Assembly (NCBI GenBank): GCA_007449985.2
Contig: VIIQ02000062.1
Location: forward strand, 62,001-126,000
DNA from: Desmodesmus armatus
Lineage: Eukaryota > Chlorophyta > Chlorophyceae > Sphaeropleales > Scenedesmaceae
Reading direction: 5' to 3'
DNA: 64,000 bases
Made by a program: the position numbers and the translations under genes. The notes beneath the pieces were generated by a model, which did no database searches, was not told the origin of the DNA, and was given only the letters and a program-made list of their open reading frames with translations. This document shows positions 36,383 through 49,400 of the stretch, piece after piece. Each line of letters begins with the position of its first letter. Position 1 is the stretch's first letter.

Positions 36383-39300
36383 CGCCGGCTGGCGGTCGCT
36401 TGACGTATGCTGTTCGAAGCGGCTGGCAGGGTGGTGGTGGTGGTGGTGGTGGTGTGCGGCGGAGGGGGGGGGGGGGCAGCATGCTTTGCTTTTGCTAGGG
36501 TGAACTGCAATCGAGTGCTGTGTGTGGGGTGTGAACTTTCGTGGGAGCTGTCAGTATTGACTGACGTCAGTTTGGTGCGGCTGGCAATCGGGCACACCAC
36601 CTCTCCTGCCATATTGTGTGCCCTTTTTTGGTTTGTTTGACCGCTCTCAGGAGCAGCAAGTGGTTTGACCTGACAAAGCTGCTGTCTCACTGGCTGTTTC
36701 ATTGTTAGCTGGCGAGATGGTCAGCGAGTTGCATATTGACCTTGCGCAAAACAGGTTGGCATTCTTGTCTGTACTGCAGAAGCGATCTTGAGTGGGGCTG
36801 GGGCGTTGTGTGGTCGCAGCTCTTATTTTGTTTCTGGGCTGTTGGCGTGCCATCGACGCCTTACATCACATAGGGCGTGTGACTGTGCGCTTTGTTGACC
36901 ATAATTCAGTCGCAGCTTGGCGTGTGCACTGCTGTTGGGAAGGTGACCTGCGGCATGACATGGCTTGATATCATCTGACAGCAGTGAAGGGAAGGGGGCA
37001 ATGAAACCCTACATTCTCTCCCTCAGGCAACATGCCGCAGTGTGCACCAGCACGGCTGGCAGCACACGTTGTGTGAGCAAGCAAGGTTCTGTTGCATGGC
37101 TGCTCTTGCCGGCAATCTGCTGCTCAGCAGTCCTGCCCCTCAGGGTTATAAAAACCCCTGCTGCGGTGTGCACAGGCATCTGGGCCACAACAGCTGCTGT
37201 AGATGAGCGAGAGCACTCATGCGTGCGGTGTTTGTGAGTGCGGGTTGTGAGTGCGGTGACTTTGCTGACATGGGGGGTTGCCTGGGACCAACTCCAGGTG
37301 TGTGTGCGCCCATTTCATGTTGTGGAGTGGCAGACTCTGTTGCTGCTGGCTGCTGGGCTTGGTTCCTTGCGAGCTTGTGTGGTGGATGTTGGATGCGGTG
37401 TACCTGTCATCTTGCTTGCCCTTTGACACACCCTGCCCCGAGCACTGGCCAGTAACCCATGGGTTATATTCTGTGGGGACGTGGCGACTGCGGCGTAGTC
37501 ACACACGTTCTCCCCCTGCCTGGCACTCCGCGTCATCTCTCTCTCTCTAAACTCTGTGTGCACCAGTGTGTGACTGTTGTCCACCTGGCGGAGCCACACA
37601 CACTCTCGTTTTGTCACACATGCCTGCAGTCTTGCAGTGAGCATGCACTTGTATCTGCTGCTGCTGCTAGCCGCTCTGCTGGTTGAGTACCCCGTCCACC
37701 CACAATGCATGCTCAGCGGTCTGACCGCTTTGATACTGGCCGCTTTGATAGCGGCTATCAAGGCCGTTGTCCCTATCCCATTACTACATGCTTCCTGCTC
37801 TGTCCCATGTTTCAGGTTGGTAGCTGCTTGGACTGATTTCATGGAGGGGGCTATGTGTACATATACTGCCTCACTTTTCTGTTTCGACGTGTGACGTCGT
37901 GTCGGTTTGCACAGGTGTGTCACACTGCTCACACTTGACAAAGTGTGATGCAGGATACAGCCATGAGCAAGGATCGTGCTCTGCTGTGCTGACGGTATGA
38001 GCCGAGGTGTGAGTTTGCTGTGGTGCATGTTGACACTGTGGCTGCTGCTCTGTCCTGTCTGTTGAGCCACTTCAGCTCTGTCAGGGTCAAACCCTCCAGG
38101 CGTGTGCTGTCGTGTGCTTGTCGATGTGTCCGGTGCACTTCTGTGACTGCAATCAGTACGATCAGCAGGGCGGTTTGATGCATGTCAATGTGCACGGCCC
38201 CTGCTGGTGAGGTATGTACTAGCCTGGCACCGAATTAGTCGTGTGATGCATCAGTGTGTCTACGCCTCAGTATAGGGTGGATAGGTGCCGTCTGCTGTTG
38301 CCCGTGGATACGCGCACTGTATACAGCACAGTGTAAGGCTTGGTCTCTCCCTGCGCTGACAGGCTGTGCAGCAGCAAGAGGTTGCTTGTGGCGGGTGGTG
38401 TTTATAGGAGTTTGGCTCTGCATGCGCGCGTATGTGTATGTGTGTAAAATGCGTGTGTGTGTCGCATGCAGATGTCTCCTGTGCATTCAATGCACAGTGA
38501 GGTTCAGTAGTTCTGGCTGCTGTTGCTGCGGCACTCTAGAGCTTCCATCACCCAGCCTGGGTGGCAGGCCGGCCTGCGCCGGCGCCGTGGCCGTGTGTGT
38601 TGGTGTAGCACCTACCTGCCTGCTACTGCTGCTGCCTGCTGGCATATGCACACCTTTTGCGGGTGATAGCGGCTGTGCCTCACAGCAGTACTGTCGTGTG
38701 ATGGTCTTGAGCCACTGGTGTGTGGGCGTTCTGTCCCAGCCGGTGTCTCACTGTCTGGTCACATACCCTCTATGCTGGCATAATTCATGAAAATGATCAT
38801 AGCATCATGCTAGGCTGCACGGCAGTTTGGCATGACTAGTAGGCAGTGGCGGCTGGGTGCACCAGCTGGTTAGCATAGTTCTGCTGCCTTTCAGGCAAGG
38901 TGCCTTGATGGTTAGATCGCTGAGCAAGCACAGCCTATAGACCATCTTTGGAGCAGATCCTACACCACCCAGCCATTGCTAGTGTTGTGGCTTTCGGTCG
39001 GTACCCGTGCAGCTTGCACTGCTTTGACAATCGGATTTGTCACCCAAAGCTGTGCAGCCCTCCGTTTTACTGCAGATCCTGCCTGTGTTTGTCTGCTTGT
39101 GTGCGGGTTGTTGGCCCGTTGGGCCTCACTGCCAATGTCTCTTGATGCAGTTCTGGCTGCATGTTATGCCTAGCTGCTCCAACCCAGCAACTGCCAGTGC
39201 CTGGGGTTAGGGGCCCTCTAGGTTAGCAATTACATCGCGTGGATGGCCCTGCCAAGCACGCCCAGCATGTCGTGTTGCATGCTGGTTGTTGCTGTGCCAA

Positions 39301-40457
39301 GGTCTTACGAGCCGGCAACAGAAGAGTAGATTGGGGACCTGCAGGCTGCTTAGCGGCCCACACGCCGGCAATAGCATAGAGTTCTTGGAAGGAGAGCAAG
39401 TGACGGGTTGAGCGACGGCTTTCAGCATGTCTGTGCATGCCTGGCATGCTTACTGAGTACTTTGGGAGGGACGCCAGCAATGTAGTGAACCTTTACTGTT
39501 TGCTATCTTATCAGTTGCTGCAGGATGCGCTGGCCCCTTCTTGCACTGCTGTTGCATTCACCACATGTATCACCCCGTCTTTCGTGCACACAGGACTGTT
39601 GTGACCAGTTGAACTTGTTCATTTCCCATTACATTTCTTGGTGCACCTTGCATTATGGCAGTGCTCTTGTGTTGGCATGCTTGGCGGGTCGGCCTGGTTG
39701 TGTGCACAACTGTAAGTCAACCTACACATACACATGTACATGAATTGCACACCAGTACTGGGCATTGCGCTCAGAATCACATCATACGTCGGACCAGTTC
39801 CACGTTGGGCGTTGCGCCCAGAATACAGTCACAGGTCGTACCCAGCTTGGCCCCATGAGGCCATGAGGCTGATCGGCCAGCACATCAAGCCCTGGCCTGG
39901 CCGGGCTGCAATGGCTCACGCTTCTGGTCAACCACGCCAATTTGCTGGGCCAACAGCCGTGGAAACAGTAATCGTATAATGTACAGCCTGTACTTCAAGT
40001 ACAGTGTCAGCCACAGCAGCCTTATTCACAACATGGGGCTGTGGCGGCCATGGCAGCATGTACAGCACAACCATGAACAGTGCGCGCTGATTGAAGGCGT
40101 AGATATGATGTCGCAGATGGCCAGTGGTGAACGTCACCCAAGTAGGACTCTTATCAGCAGCGGAGGCTCATCATGCGGCACAGTATGTACAAGTGTGCCG
40201 ACCCTTGCGCAACAGACATTTGCTTTCACACCTTCACAACTGAAGTCCAGACCTACATGATGCAAGGAGAACCCCTAGTAGCACAGTCCGCAAAGCACCC
40301 ATTGTAGAACCTGCACACTTCTCTTGCTGCTCAGTAGGCTTTACCAGTGCATCAGCAGAGCGCGCTTGCTGCCGTTGCTGCCGTTGCTGCCGCCGCCGCT
40401 GCTGCTGCTGCTGCTGTTCAGACCACTCCACGGTGCAGACCTTGCAGTCGCATGCCC
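36383..40457. other. Convergent intergenic region, G/T-skewed in its left part
   Basis: This lies between the wall-protein stop and the stop of the minus-strand LRR gene. From 36383 to about 39.1 kb the plus strand is G/T-rich like the stretch after the CCCH gene. Farther right the skew fades. A (TGG)n run occupies 36429-36455. A TGTAA motif lies at about 38443. No gene could be built. Confidence 0.45.
37917..37995 (+). other. Possible orphan Cys-rich exon
   Basis: A stretch between a TTGCACAG acceptor-like site and a GTATGAG donor-like site has an open frame containing SHCSHLTKCDAGYSHEQGSC, with Cys spacing like an EGF or GCC2/GCC3 module. No partner exons were found. It could be a relic of a duplicated wall-protein exon. 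Confidence 0.25.
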
Positions 40458-43400
40458 TCAGCGGTCCAGCAGCCCCCCAAACGATGAGCCTGCAGGCACT
40501 GGCTTGAGCAGCAGGTCCCATTCCCGCTGCTGGCCCAACAGCCCTGCCCCAGACTCCCTGTGAGTGCCTGCCACCGAGCTTCTGTAAGACATCAATGGGG
40601 GACTGGTAACGTTGCCGTGGTGGCCGCCACCAAACGACCGCTGTGTGGATGCGTGGCTGCGGTGCGTCGCCTGCCCAGGCTGCTTGCCGCCTGCTGCGCT
40701 GGCGCGGACGCCCAGTGCATGATGGGGTTGCCTGCCTGTCACGGACTCGAAGCGCAGCCTGCGCGTAAGACAGCAGCAGCATCAGCACATGTGCTGTACA
40801 GCGAAGCAAGGTTACAATGCATGTGCTAGCTTCTTACAGTCATCGATATGGTGGGAGCCTCCCCCTCGCTATGGATGATCTCTGAGAACAGCAAGTGGAT
40901 GGTGTGGGCATGGCACATCTACAGATAGCTAGACAGGAATGAAACCCCAAGCCAACCATGTGCTGCCTACCTGAGCACGGGTGGTGGCGCTGCTTTCCTG
41001 ATCAAGTACGCCCTCCACGCTGACTGTATGGTGACAGCGGCCCACTGGGGCAGAAGGTTGTCCTGCAAGACAAGCACAGTCGGTGGGAAGGATTGATGAA
41101 TGTGGGTTCTTGTTGCACGCTTTGCTCTTGATGCTGGTGATGATTTTCAAGATGGACTGCCACTCAGCGAGTTTCGTGTGAGAACATTCGCCACGCCAAG
41201 GTGACCTTGAAGAGCAGGTGATGTCGGAATCTCAGCGGGCGTGTTGTTGCGTCAAACCACACCTGCCAGACGAACTCAAACTCCAGCGTGACAGTCGGTG
41301 TGTCTGTGTCGGCAGCGCTGCCGCGCATCAGCGCCCAAAGGTTGGCGGTCTGCGCGATCTTCTTCTGCTTCCCGTCGACTGCAAAGCCGACGAAGGCGTC
41401 GTGAGTGGCGTTCAACGCCATGCGATGCAGGCGCCATGCGATCTGCAGCGAGGTGGGCAGCAAGAACGGCACAAACGGTCAGTCCCCCACGGCTGCAGGT
41501 TGACGAAGCCAATGTGCACCTGACTGCAAGACAAGCAGGTTGTGCAAGACGTGTGCTTAATCCGGTCACCATCTGATCACGGTGCACATGCAAGCTGCCC
41601 GCAGAGAACGCTGCAGTGTTGAAGCGCATCTTCCTGCAAGTTGCCCTCATCAAAATCCAGCCAAATTTGGCCAGGCCCAAGCAACGCAGACTTTTCAGGG
41701 TGATTGTCCCATCCTGCTGCTCACCTGATGCTCATCTGCCCTCCACATGCGCAGCTTGTAGTGCATGCTGGGTCTGACAGGGTCAAACACGTTGGCAAGG
41801 CCCAGCCGATGTGACAGCACCACCTGCAATGCATGGATAACACGAAAGTTTGGAAGCCTGAAACAGCTGAAACCATCCAGCATACTTTCTGCAAACGTCT
41901 GCTGCAGGTGAGTACATGTAAAACCTCTGTTCAACGCCACAAAAGGATGCGGCTTGCAACGTAACATGACACTGTCATATTCTGGCAGACAGCGGACGGT
42001 GTGCGGTAACATTGCTGACACACCTGCTGGTCAGGCGTCAGTGCACGCATGACGTCACTCCAGGTTTTGGCCCTGTCCGTCAGGCGTGCCCAGAAGCGGC
42101 TACACAGCTCCACGCGCTGATCTGTCGCAGCTGTAGGCAGCAGCTTCAGCAGCTCTAGCAGTTGGGCACCCTGCAAGCAAAGCATCAAGTGCATGGCATC
42201 CCGACATTGGCCATTGGAATGCTTGGCTTTGTCCTCAATCAGCAAGCCAGGTTCAATTTGTTGACAGGACGAAGGTGCTTCTGTGACAAAGACAGAGCTT
42301 GATCTACAAGGCATACATACTGTCAATGTGAATTGAACCCTGAATGCACTCTGCGTTTATGCGCTGACATGAGGTGGAGGAGTATGGCGCTTACCGTGAG
42401 GTGGTGATGTATGGCAAAGATGTGTATGGCCTCCACGAAGCCTGCTGTGTCCAGCACTCTCACTGCTGCAGTGCCTGGGCGCAGCCGCCTCAGCACCCCC
42501 ACCTTGCCGGTCAAGGGCCCGTGGCTGGCAGCAAAAGTCTCAAACCGGCCCACAACAGACACCTGTGTGACCAGACAGCACAAGGCACACAAGGAGCAAA
42601 CATTCCTTCAGGGGGAAGGATACAATTGATTGGGGTGGCTGGACTGAGCTGTACAGGTGTCTGCTGGCAGACTTATGGGTCTTTTCCAAGACTTACACAT
42701 TCTTAGGGGTGGCCCGGACCATCTGGGGCTGATGCCACCCCTGCCTGGTCTACTGTAGGGCCTGGTACACCACAGGGGTGCAGCAAGAGGGGCCCTGTGG
42801 AGGATGATCAGAGCAAAACTAGGCCATGATGGCAAAGACAAACACAATCATGTGTGAACGAAGAAGGCTTTCGTTGCTATCCGGTCCGATTCCGTATTCC
42901 CAATCGTCTCCCACCGATCTGCTGCACCCATCACTGCTGCAGCAAGCTTCGGAATACAGTCTGCCATCGCGATGAAATAGTAGCATGCTGACATGCATGT
43001 CATCATACTGTAGCGCGGGCGCGTCGTAAAAGGTCCTCAGGAGCCTATGATGGCTACAGCCAGTAGATGAGTAGGATCACGTGCTGTTGCCACTCCCAAG
43101 GAGCTTCGAACACCAAGAAAAGCACTCAAGACAATCGATGACAGTTAAAAGATTTGTTAAGGCTTTCCAAGACACCCTGTATGGGTCCCTGTGGACATTT
43201 GTCACCTGGCACTGCCAGGTCACACCCCTAGTGCTACCCTAAAGTATAAGCTTGAGGTTTTGGCAAAAGGCCTTGCAGTGGTCATAAGGACCCTATATGT
43301 AACCTAAATCCAAGTTTTCGTGCCCAACAGCCTCTGGAATGGTAATTGTATCCTTCCCCCTTAAAGGAACGGTTAGGCAGCCCTGCAGGATGCCATCCTG

Positions 43401-46400
43401 CCGTTGGCACCGGCACTCATGCCTCACAGACAAAAGTCCAGGTGGTGGTGAGGGGACAGTGAAGCAACCAGTTGTACAGCCGCCCAGGTGTCATTGTCCA
43501 ACGCTGGCAACAACCACACATGTCACAATCATGGCATTTTAGCACCACCAGTACAGCACCAGCACCAGCACCAGCACCAGCACCAGCACCAGCACCAGCA
43601 CCAGCACCAGCACCAGCACCAGCACCAGCACCAGCACCAGCACCAGCACCAGCACCAGCACCAGCATGATGCTGCCTGACATGTGGCTTATGACTCATCC
43701 CAAGGCTTAGTCTGAGCGCCCACCTTGGTCTCCAAGTCAGCAGCATCAACTGCATGTGCAATGTCCCAACCGTCCAGCTTCTCAAGCCCTGTCAGCATGG
43801 AGATCAGCACCGCAAAGCCCTCGGGGCTCACAGCCTTTGCGGCAGGAGGCACAGGCCTGAGGTCCACGAAGCACACCTGCAGGGTTGAGACGGTTGGAAG
43901 CATCACCAGGCAGCATGCACCTTGAGAGTTATGTACAAACCGTTTCTGGTGATCTGTCAGTGGCTGTTCAGGTTAGCAATCTTTTGGCTCTTGGCTTTTG
44001 ACACTTGCTGCTTAGTGGTTGGTGTGTGCTGGCCCATCAAGGATGCCGCACATGCTGCCCAACTCCGTAAACCTTTCAATGTGGGCGTGATCTGCCAGAT
44101 GGCCTCAGGCCACCTCTCAGAGAAAATGATTTGGGCCATGCTGCTGCAAGAAAACAGCAACTCACCAGGTACCTGCTGGTATTCACGCCAGCTGGCACAC
44201 CTCAAACCTTACAGGAGATGCATGCCAGGCAGCTGTTGTTTCTGCCAAAACGTGCAAAACCCTCGCTTGCAGTTTGTTATAAAGCCGAGTTTGTACAAGA
44301 ACAGGCTCTCACCTTGAAGATGCCGGACTTAGGCAGGCGTATGCGCAGCGGTCTTGTATGCTGTCCGCAGGCAGGGGCTTGTCATCCAGGGATGCCGAGG
44401 TGAAGCACACACTGTGTGGGAAGCTGCACAGGCCCTCAATGTGCTGCTGGCAGAACAGCTCCACAAGCCTCACACCAACCAGACGCTGTGCGGGGTGCGA
44501 CAGCAGGAGGCTGTACTTGCCTGGTGATGCGATACAGTACAGTACAGCAACAGTATAGTGATTGTGAGAGGGGATCCCCAAACCTCACCACCAGCCAGCG
44601 AGCCAAACGCTCATTAGAGTGCCCCAAAAAGCCTGTCGTACCCAAATCTTTCAGGTCAGGTGTGGGGGATACACGCACAGGATGAATAAGCACATGGAAG
44701 TGGTTTGTCAAGAGGTACATGTGTAACATGTGCGGCACCGCTGGCTTCCTACTGGGATGCAGTGTCAGAGTGATTTACTGGCGGCTGCAGCTGCTGTCAA
44801 CCTGCCACATGTAGCAGTCAACTGGACAGTCCTGTACGTCAACGAAGCCCGTACAGTACAGCATCCAGATAAATGAAAGTTTGCTCCCACCTGTGGGGTT
44901 GTCTGGTGAGAACAGCCGCAGGCACCCAATCCTGCTGTCAGCCAGCTCAATCTGCCACGCGTTCATGGTCAGGTATGCCTGATCCGCAAAGTTCTCTGGG
45001 TCGACCACACGACCAAACACCTGCCACACAGCACACACCACACACGATCCACGCACACATATCACAAATGCTGCAAGCAGATTCCAAGACCCGTGCTGGT
45101 GTTGAGAATGGTTCCAGACAAGGCCGACAGGCTGCAAGAGAGCTCGGCCTCCCTGCTTGAAGATGCTCCACATATGTTGACATATGTCAGGTCAAGCAAT
45201 GACATGACTCCGCACATGCAGCCGCTAAGGCTTGCGACATGCCCAGCAGCCGGACTATTCTGTATCGCAGCAGACTCTCCTGATTTGACGTTACGAGGAC
45301 CTGGCAGAGTAAGACCAGCGCTCTGAGCAGCCTAAGCCTAAACCCTAACCTTAAACCCAGCCCCACGCACCTTCACTGCCGCCTCCACCTTGTCTTCCCC
45401 ATAGCTGAAGGCTGCCACAATCTGCCCTGCTTGTGCAGATGTGAAGTAGCAGTCCTGGATCAGCACCTGGCACAGCAAGGGAACGAGTGGGTGGACGGGC
45501 GGCATGAGCATCAATGGTTAACCCTTTACCTGCCAGGGTCCTATATCTAGGACCAGGCCAAAAACGCCTTTCTGGCTCTAGTTACGCCTGCAGCAAGCTG
45601 CAGCAAGGGACCTTGGGTGTGTAGAACCCCTATGGCAGGGCCTACGCTGGGGTGGGCCCGCTCGCCCCAAACCTTCCCTCTACATGTGATAGGGGGGTGA
45701 GAGCTCGCCAGGGACTCTGGAAAGGCATTGCCTGGCAGTCTGGAGATGCTTGAAGTACAGCCTGGCCGCACTGTAAGTGTTCCTTATAGTGACTTGGACC
45801 TTCCAGGTTGCGCGTACAAGAAGCTGTGCGGGTAAAGCATCAATGGCATTTGTGGCCCTTGAATTAATTTGTACTACTGGCAGGTAAAGGGTTAACATCA
45901 CATCAACAGATCACCTAGATCGAGACTCACACAGTCAACAACAGGCTGTTGAATGGCATCATCAGCTGGCAGGCCACGCACGTACACAATGCTTGCAGTC
46001 ACTCTGTGTTGAACACGGAGTGAATGCCATTGGCCAGTGACCAGCAGAGCCTATGTATGTCACAGTCATGCACACTACAGTACTGTCCCGTAAGGAAGCA
46101 CAGCATTGAGTCAATGAAACTGGCACTGAAGCCTGGAGCTGCATCTGCAGCACGCCTCCACAATGCACCCGGACGCCCACAATGCCGCAGCTGTCGCCTT
46201 CACCAGACGTGCCTACAGCTCACGCACCTCCAGTAGCTCCAGCTTCCAGCCGTCCAACACTGCGCAGACGAGCATCCCACTGCCACCCAGCCTGCCCTCC
46301 AGATCCACACCCTCGGCCCCCACGTATGTAAGTTGCCCCCCTGCCTCTATAGCTTGCAGCCCATTGCTCACCCGATGCACCCCAGTATGCATTGCTACAG

Positions 46401-49400
46401 GAGCACACCCTGCCACCATAAGAGCCACCCAACATGATGGCAACAATTGTCGCCCGACCATATGGACTAGCAGCAAGGTGAGCAGGGGCGACGCACCTGC
46501 AGCAGCTCAAGCTTCCAGCCGTCCGACACTGCACGGACACGCATCCCACTGCCAGCCAAGCTGCCCTCCAGATCCACACCCTTGGCCCCCACCCAGCTGA
46601 GTCCACTGTCACCAGCCCACTGGCCACTGGCCGGCAGCAGCACCTGTGGCTCCTGCTGCTGCAGTAGCAGTGAGGGCCGTGAGGGTGTGGCACGGGGCAG
46701 CACCTGTTGCGTCCACCTGCGCAGGTCACGATCAGTCACACAAATAGTCACGTGACCGTACGGTGATGTTGCAAGGCTTTGCTTCAAGCTGTTCCACATC
46801 CTACTGGCACATGTGCGCAAGACAGGCAGCAAAACAAGCGTGATGTGTCGTCAAACAATCTCACGGTGTTGCGCTGTCACAGAGCTGGCAAACCCTGGTC
46901 AGGGGCTCCAGTGTTTCAGTCACTGGCAGTGAGAGAGCTTGTTCAAATCGAGTGGCAGTGAGCGAGCATGATGCCGTACAGCCGCTCAATGCTCTGCCTG
47001 CTGTTGCCTGATGAGATGATGCACCGTGAAAACCACCTTGATTGTGGTAAGGCTAAAAACTTACATGGAATGCAAGGCTTATGCATGCATGTGCCGCCCC
47101 CCATGCATGCATGTGCCGTCCTCTCAGGACGCGAGGCTAATGGAAGGAAATTCTATAGTGTAGCTACACCAAGGGGGTGTGTAGTAGATTTAACTTTAAC
47201 TTTATGCAAGGCTATTATAAGGCTTACATGGAGTGGAACTCTGGCTCTGTGAGGGGCTGTGCCTCCCAGCTGAGCCTGTGCTTGGCCACAAAGGTCACTG
47301 TCAGGATGCCCTGGCTGGGCAAGCTCTGCTTTGTGACCTGCAGCCACAGGCACCATCAGACAAACAACACACCCCGGCCCTGACGCAAGCCATACTGAGC
47401 TGCGCATGCGTACTGGCTACTGGCAGCAGTGCTAAGACCGGATTCTGCACACTGTGCTTGGCAAGGGAGGGTGCATAGACCAGGGGCTGCCAGTTGCCAC
47501 AGGCGCCGTCAAGACATACAAAACACAATCACAGATTGCAACTGAGCTGCGCATGGGTACTGGCTACTGGCAGCAGTGCTAAAACTAAATTTAGCACAAG
47601 CGAGGGTGCAGTAGTACAGGGGTTGCCAGTGCGACTGCGCTGCATGTTGACTGCGCTAGCCCTAGACCACCAGTGGGCGTGCCACATTGTGATGATGGCA
47701 TGCATGCCATACGGCACGGCATGTGCACTACGTTTCTACCACGTGTTTTGCTGCTGCACGGGGTTTTGTTGCCCTGCACAGCTCACCCCTGTGATGCTGA
47801 AGGGCTTCTTGTTGAGTGTGGGGCCCACCCAAGCATCAAGCCCATGGTCCTCTGTCAGCTTCAGCAGCTCAACAGCCACCTAGACAAAAGCAGTTCAACG
47901 ATGATCGACACCGCGGTTGATTAGGCACACATACTGCGGCAATGATCTGCATGCAAATACCTCCGCCGGCAACGACATCACAAAGCTCATGTTGCTGCCT
48001 GGACGATACACATATCTGCCGCCTAGCCAAACTGTAACGGTTGCTGTGACGCTGAATCTCAAACAATCGCTGGGCCTTGTGATGTGTCCCACCTGTCGGT
48101 CTGAAGGCAGTGCCAGGTCCAGCGTGTAGCACCCGTCTGGCTCCCTCACGCTGAAAGCAGAGGCAGCAGAGCCAGCCTGGCCACCAATCTGCTTCACCTG
48201 TCCTGCACGTGCTGCCGCAGCAGCTGCCGAAGCTGCCCTGGACCCCCCTTTCCTTGCGCTGCTGCCTTGCTGCCTGCAGACTTGGGTTTGCTGGGGACGC
48301 TCGATGCTGGTGCTGCTCCCGGTGACTTTTTGCCTTTCTTGCCCTTTTTGGCAGAGGAGCGGCCGGGGACTGCGGCTGACGTGCTGCTGCTGTTGGTGCC
48401 TGACAGCTGGTGGGTTGGAGGGCCCAGAAAGCTGCAGCCGGCGATGTCCACATGACGCACGTGGCCTGCACAATGCACAGGCATAGCCTCAAATGTTGGT
48501 GTATACACGCACACACTTCTAGCACAAACAGTCGTTTCCTATATGACTCTCATTTCCTCTATGACCCCCAAATCCGAACGACAAACAAATTGATGAGCAG
48601 CATAATGTCACCCGGCTGCCAGGCTTGCATCATCTTGTGATGCCATCTAGTTGCGCATCCGATGTGGCACAATGAGGGATCAATCCAGAGAGTTGCTAAC
48701 TTGACTGCATGCCACAGCCTGTGTGCCCACGGTGGGCGAAGGCGGCTGGATTACCTTCATGCACCGCCTTCAGCAGCTTCTGGACGCCAAGGGCACCAAG
48801 GGGGTTGTCCTGCAGCAGATCAATCACAATCAGTGGTCACTCAAAGTTATATGACACATACAGCGCTGCCCGGGTGTGGCCCAGTGGTGATCAAGCGCGC
48901 ATGATTGTTTTCCCAGAGAAGATCAGAAACATGGTGTGGTCAGCTGAAACAATGACTTTCTGCCAGTCCAATTGGCACAACGGCTGCTGCAACAGCTGCA
49001 GCCATGGATCCATGCAGCGCAGCTCTGCCACCAGGCGGCACCAACCTGCAGGATGACAGCCGCCAGCGCTGTGTTACTCGACAACGTCTCTGCCAACACC
49101 ACACAGGTCCCTGCCGACACCTGCATCGGCGGGAAACACAGTCAACATGCATGTTTGAATTTGGGATGAGGGCCTTGGGTGTGCAGGCCGCTGATGAGTC
49201 ACCCACACAGTCATCATGTGAGCCAGGGGAAGTCAGAACAGCTCAGCATATGCTGATAACTCATCACCCGCAATTACAAACATTGTCAGCAAGGCTTCCA
49301 GAACCTCGGCGAGCATCAAACAACTTGAGAGGCAAGACCGTGACAGGATGTGTTTTTGATGTGCAGGCAGGTGCCTCGCGCGCAGCAGCATGCAACTGCC

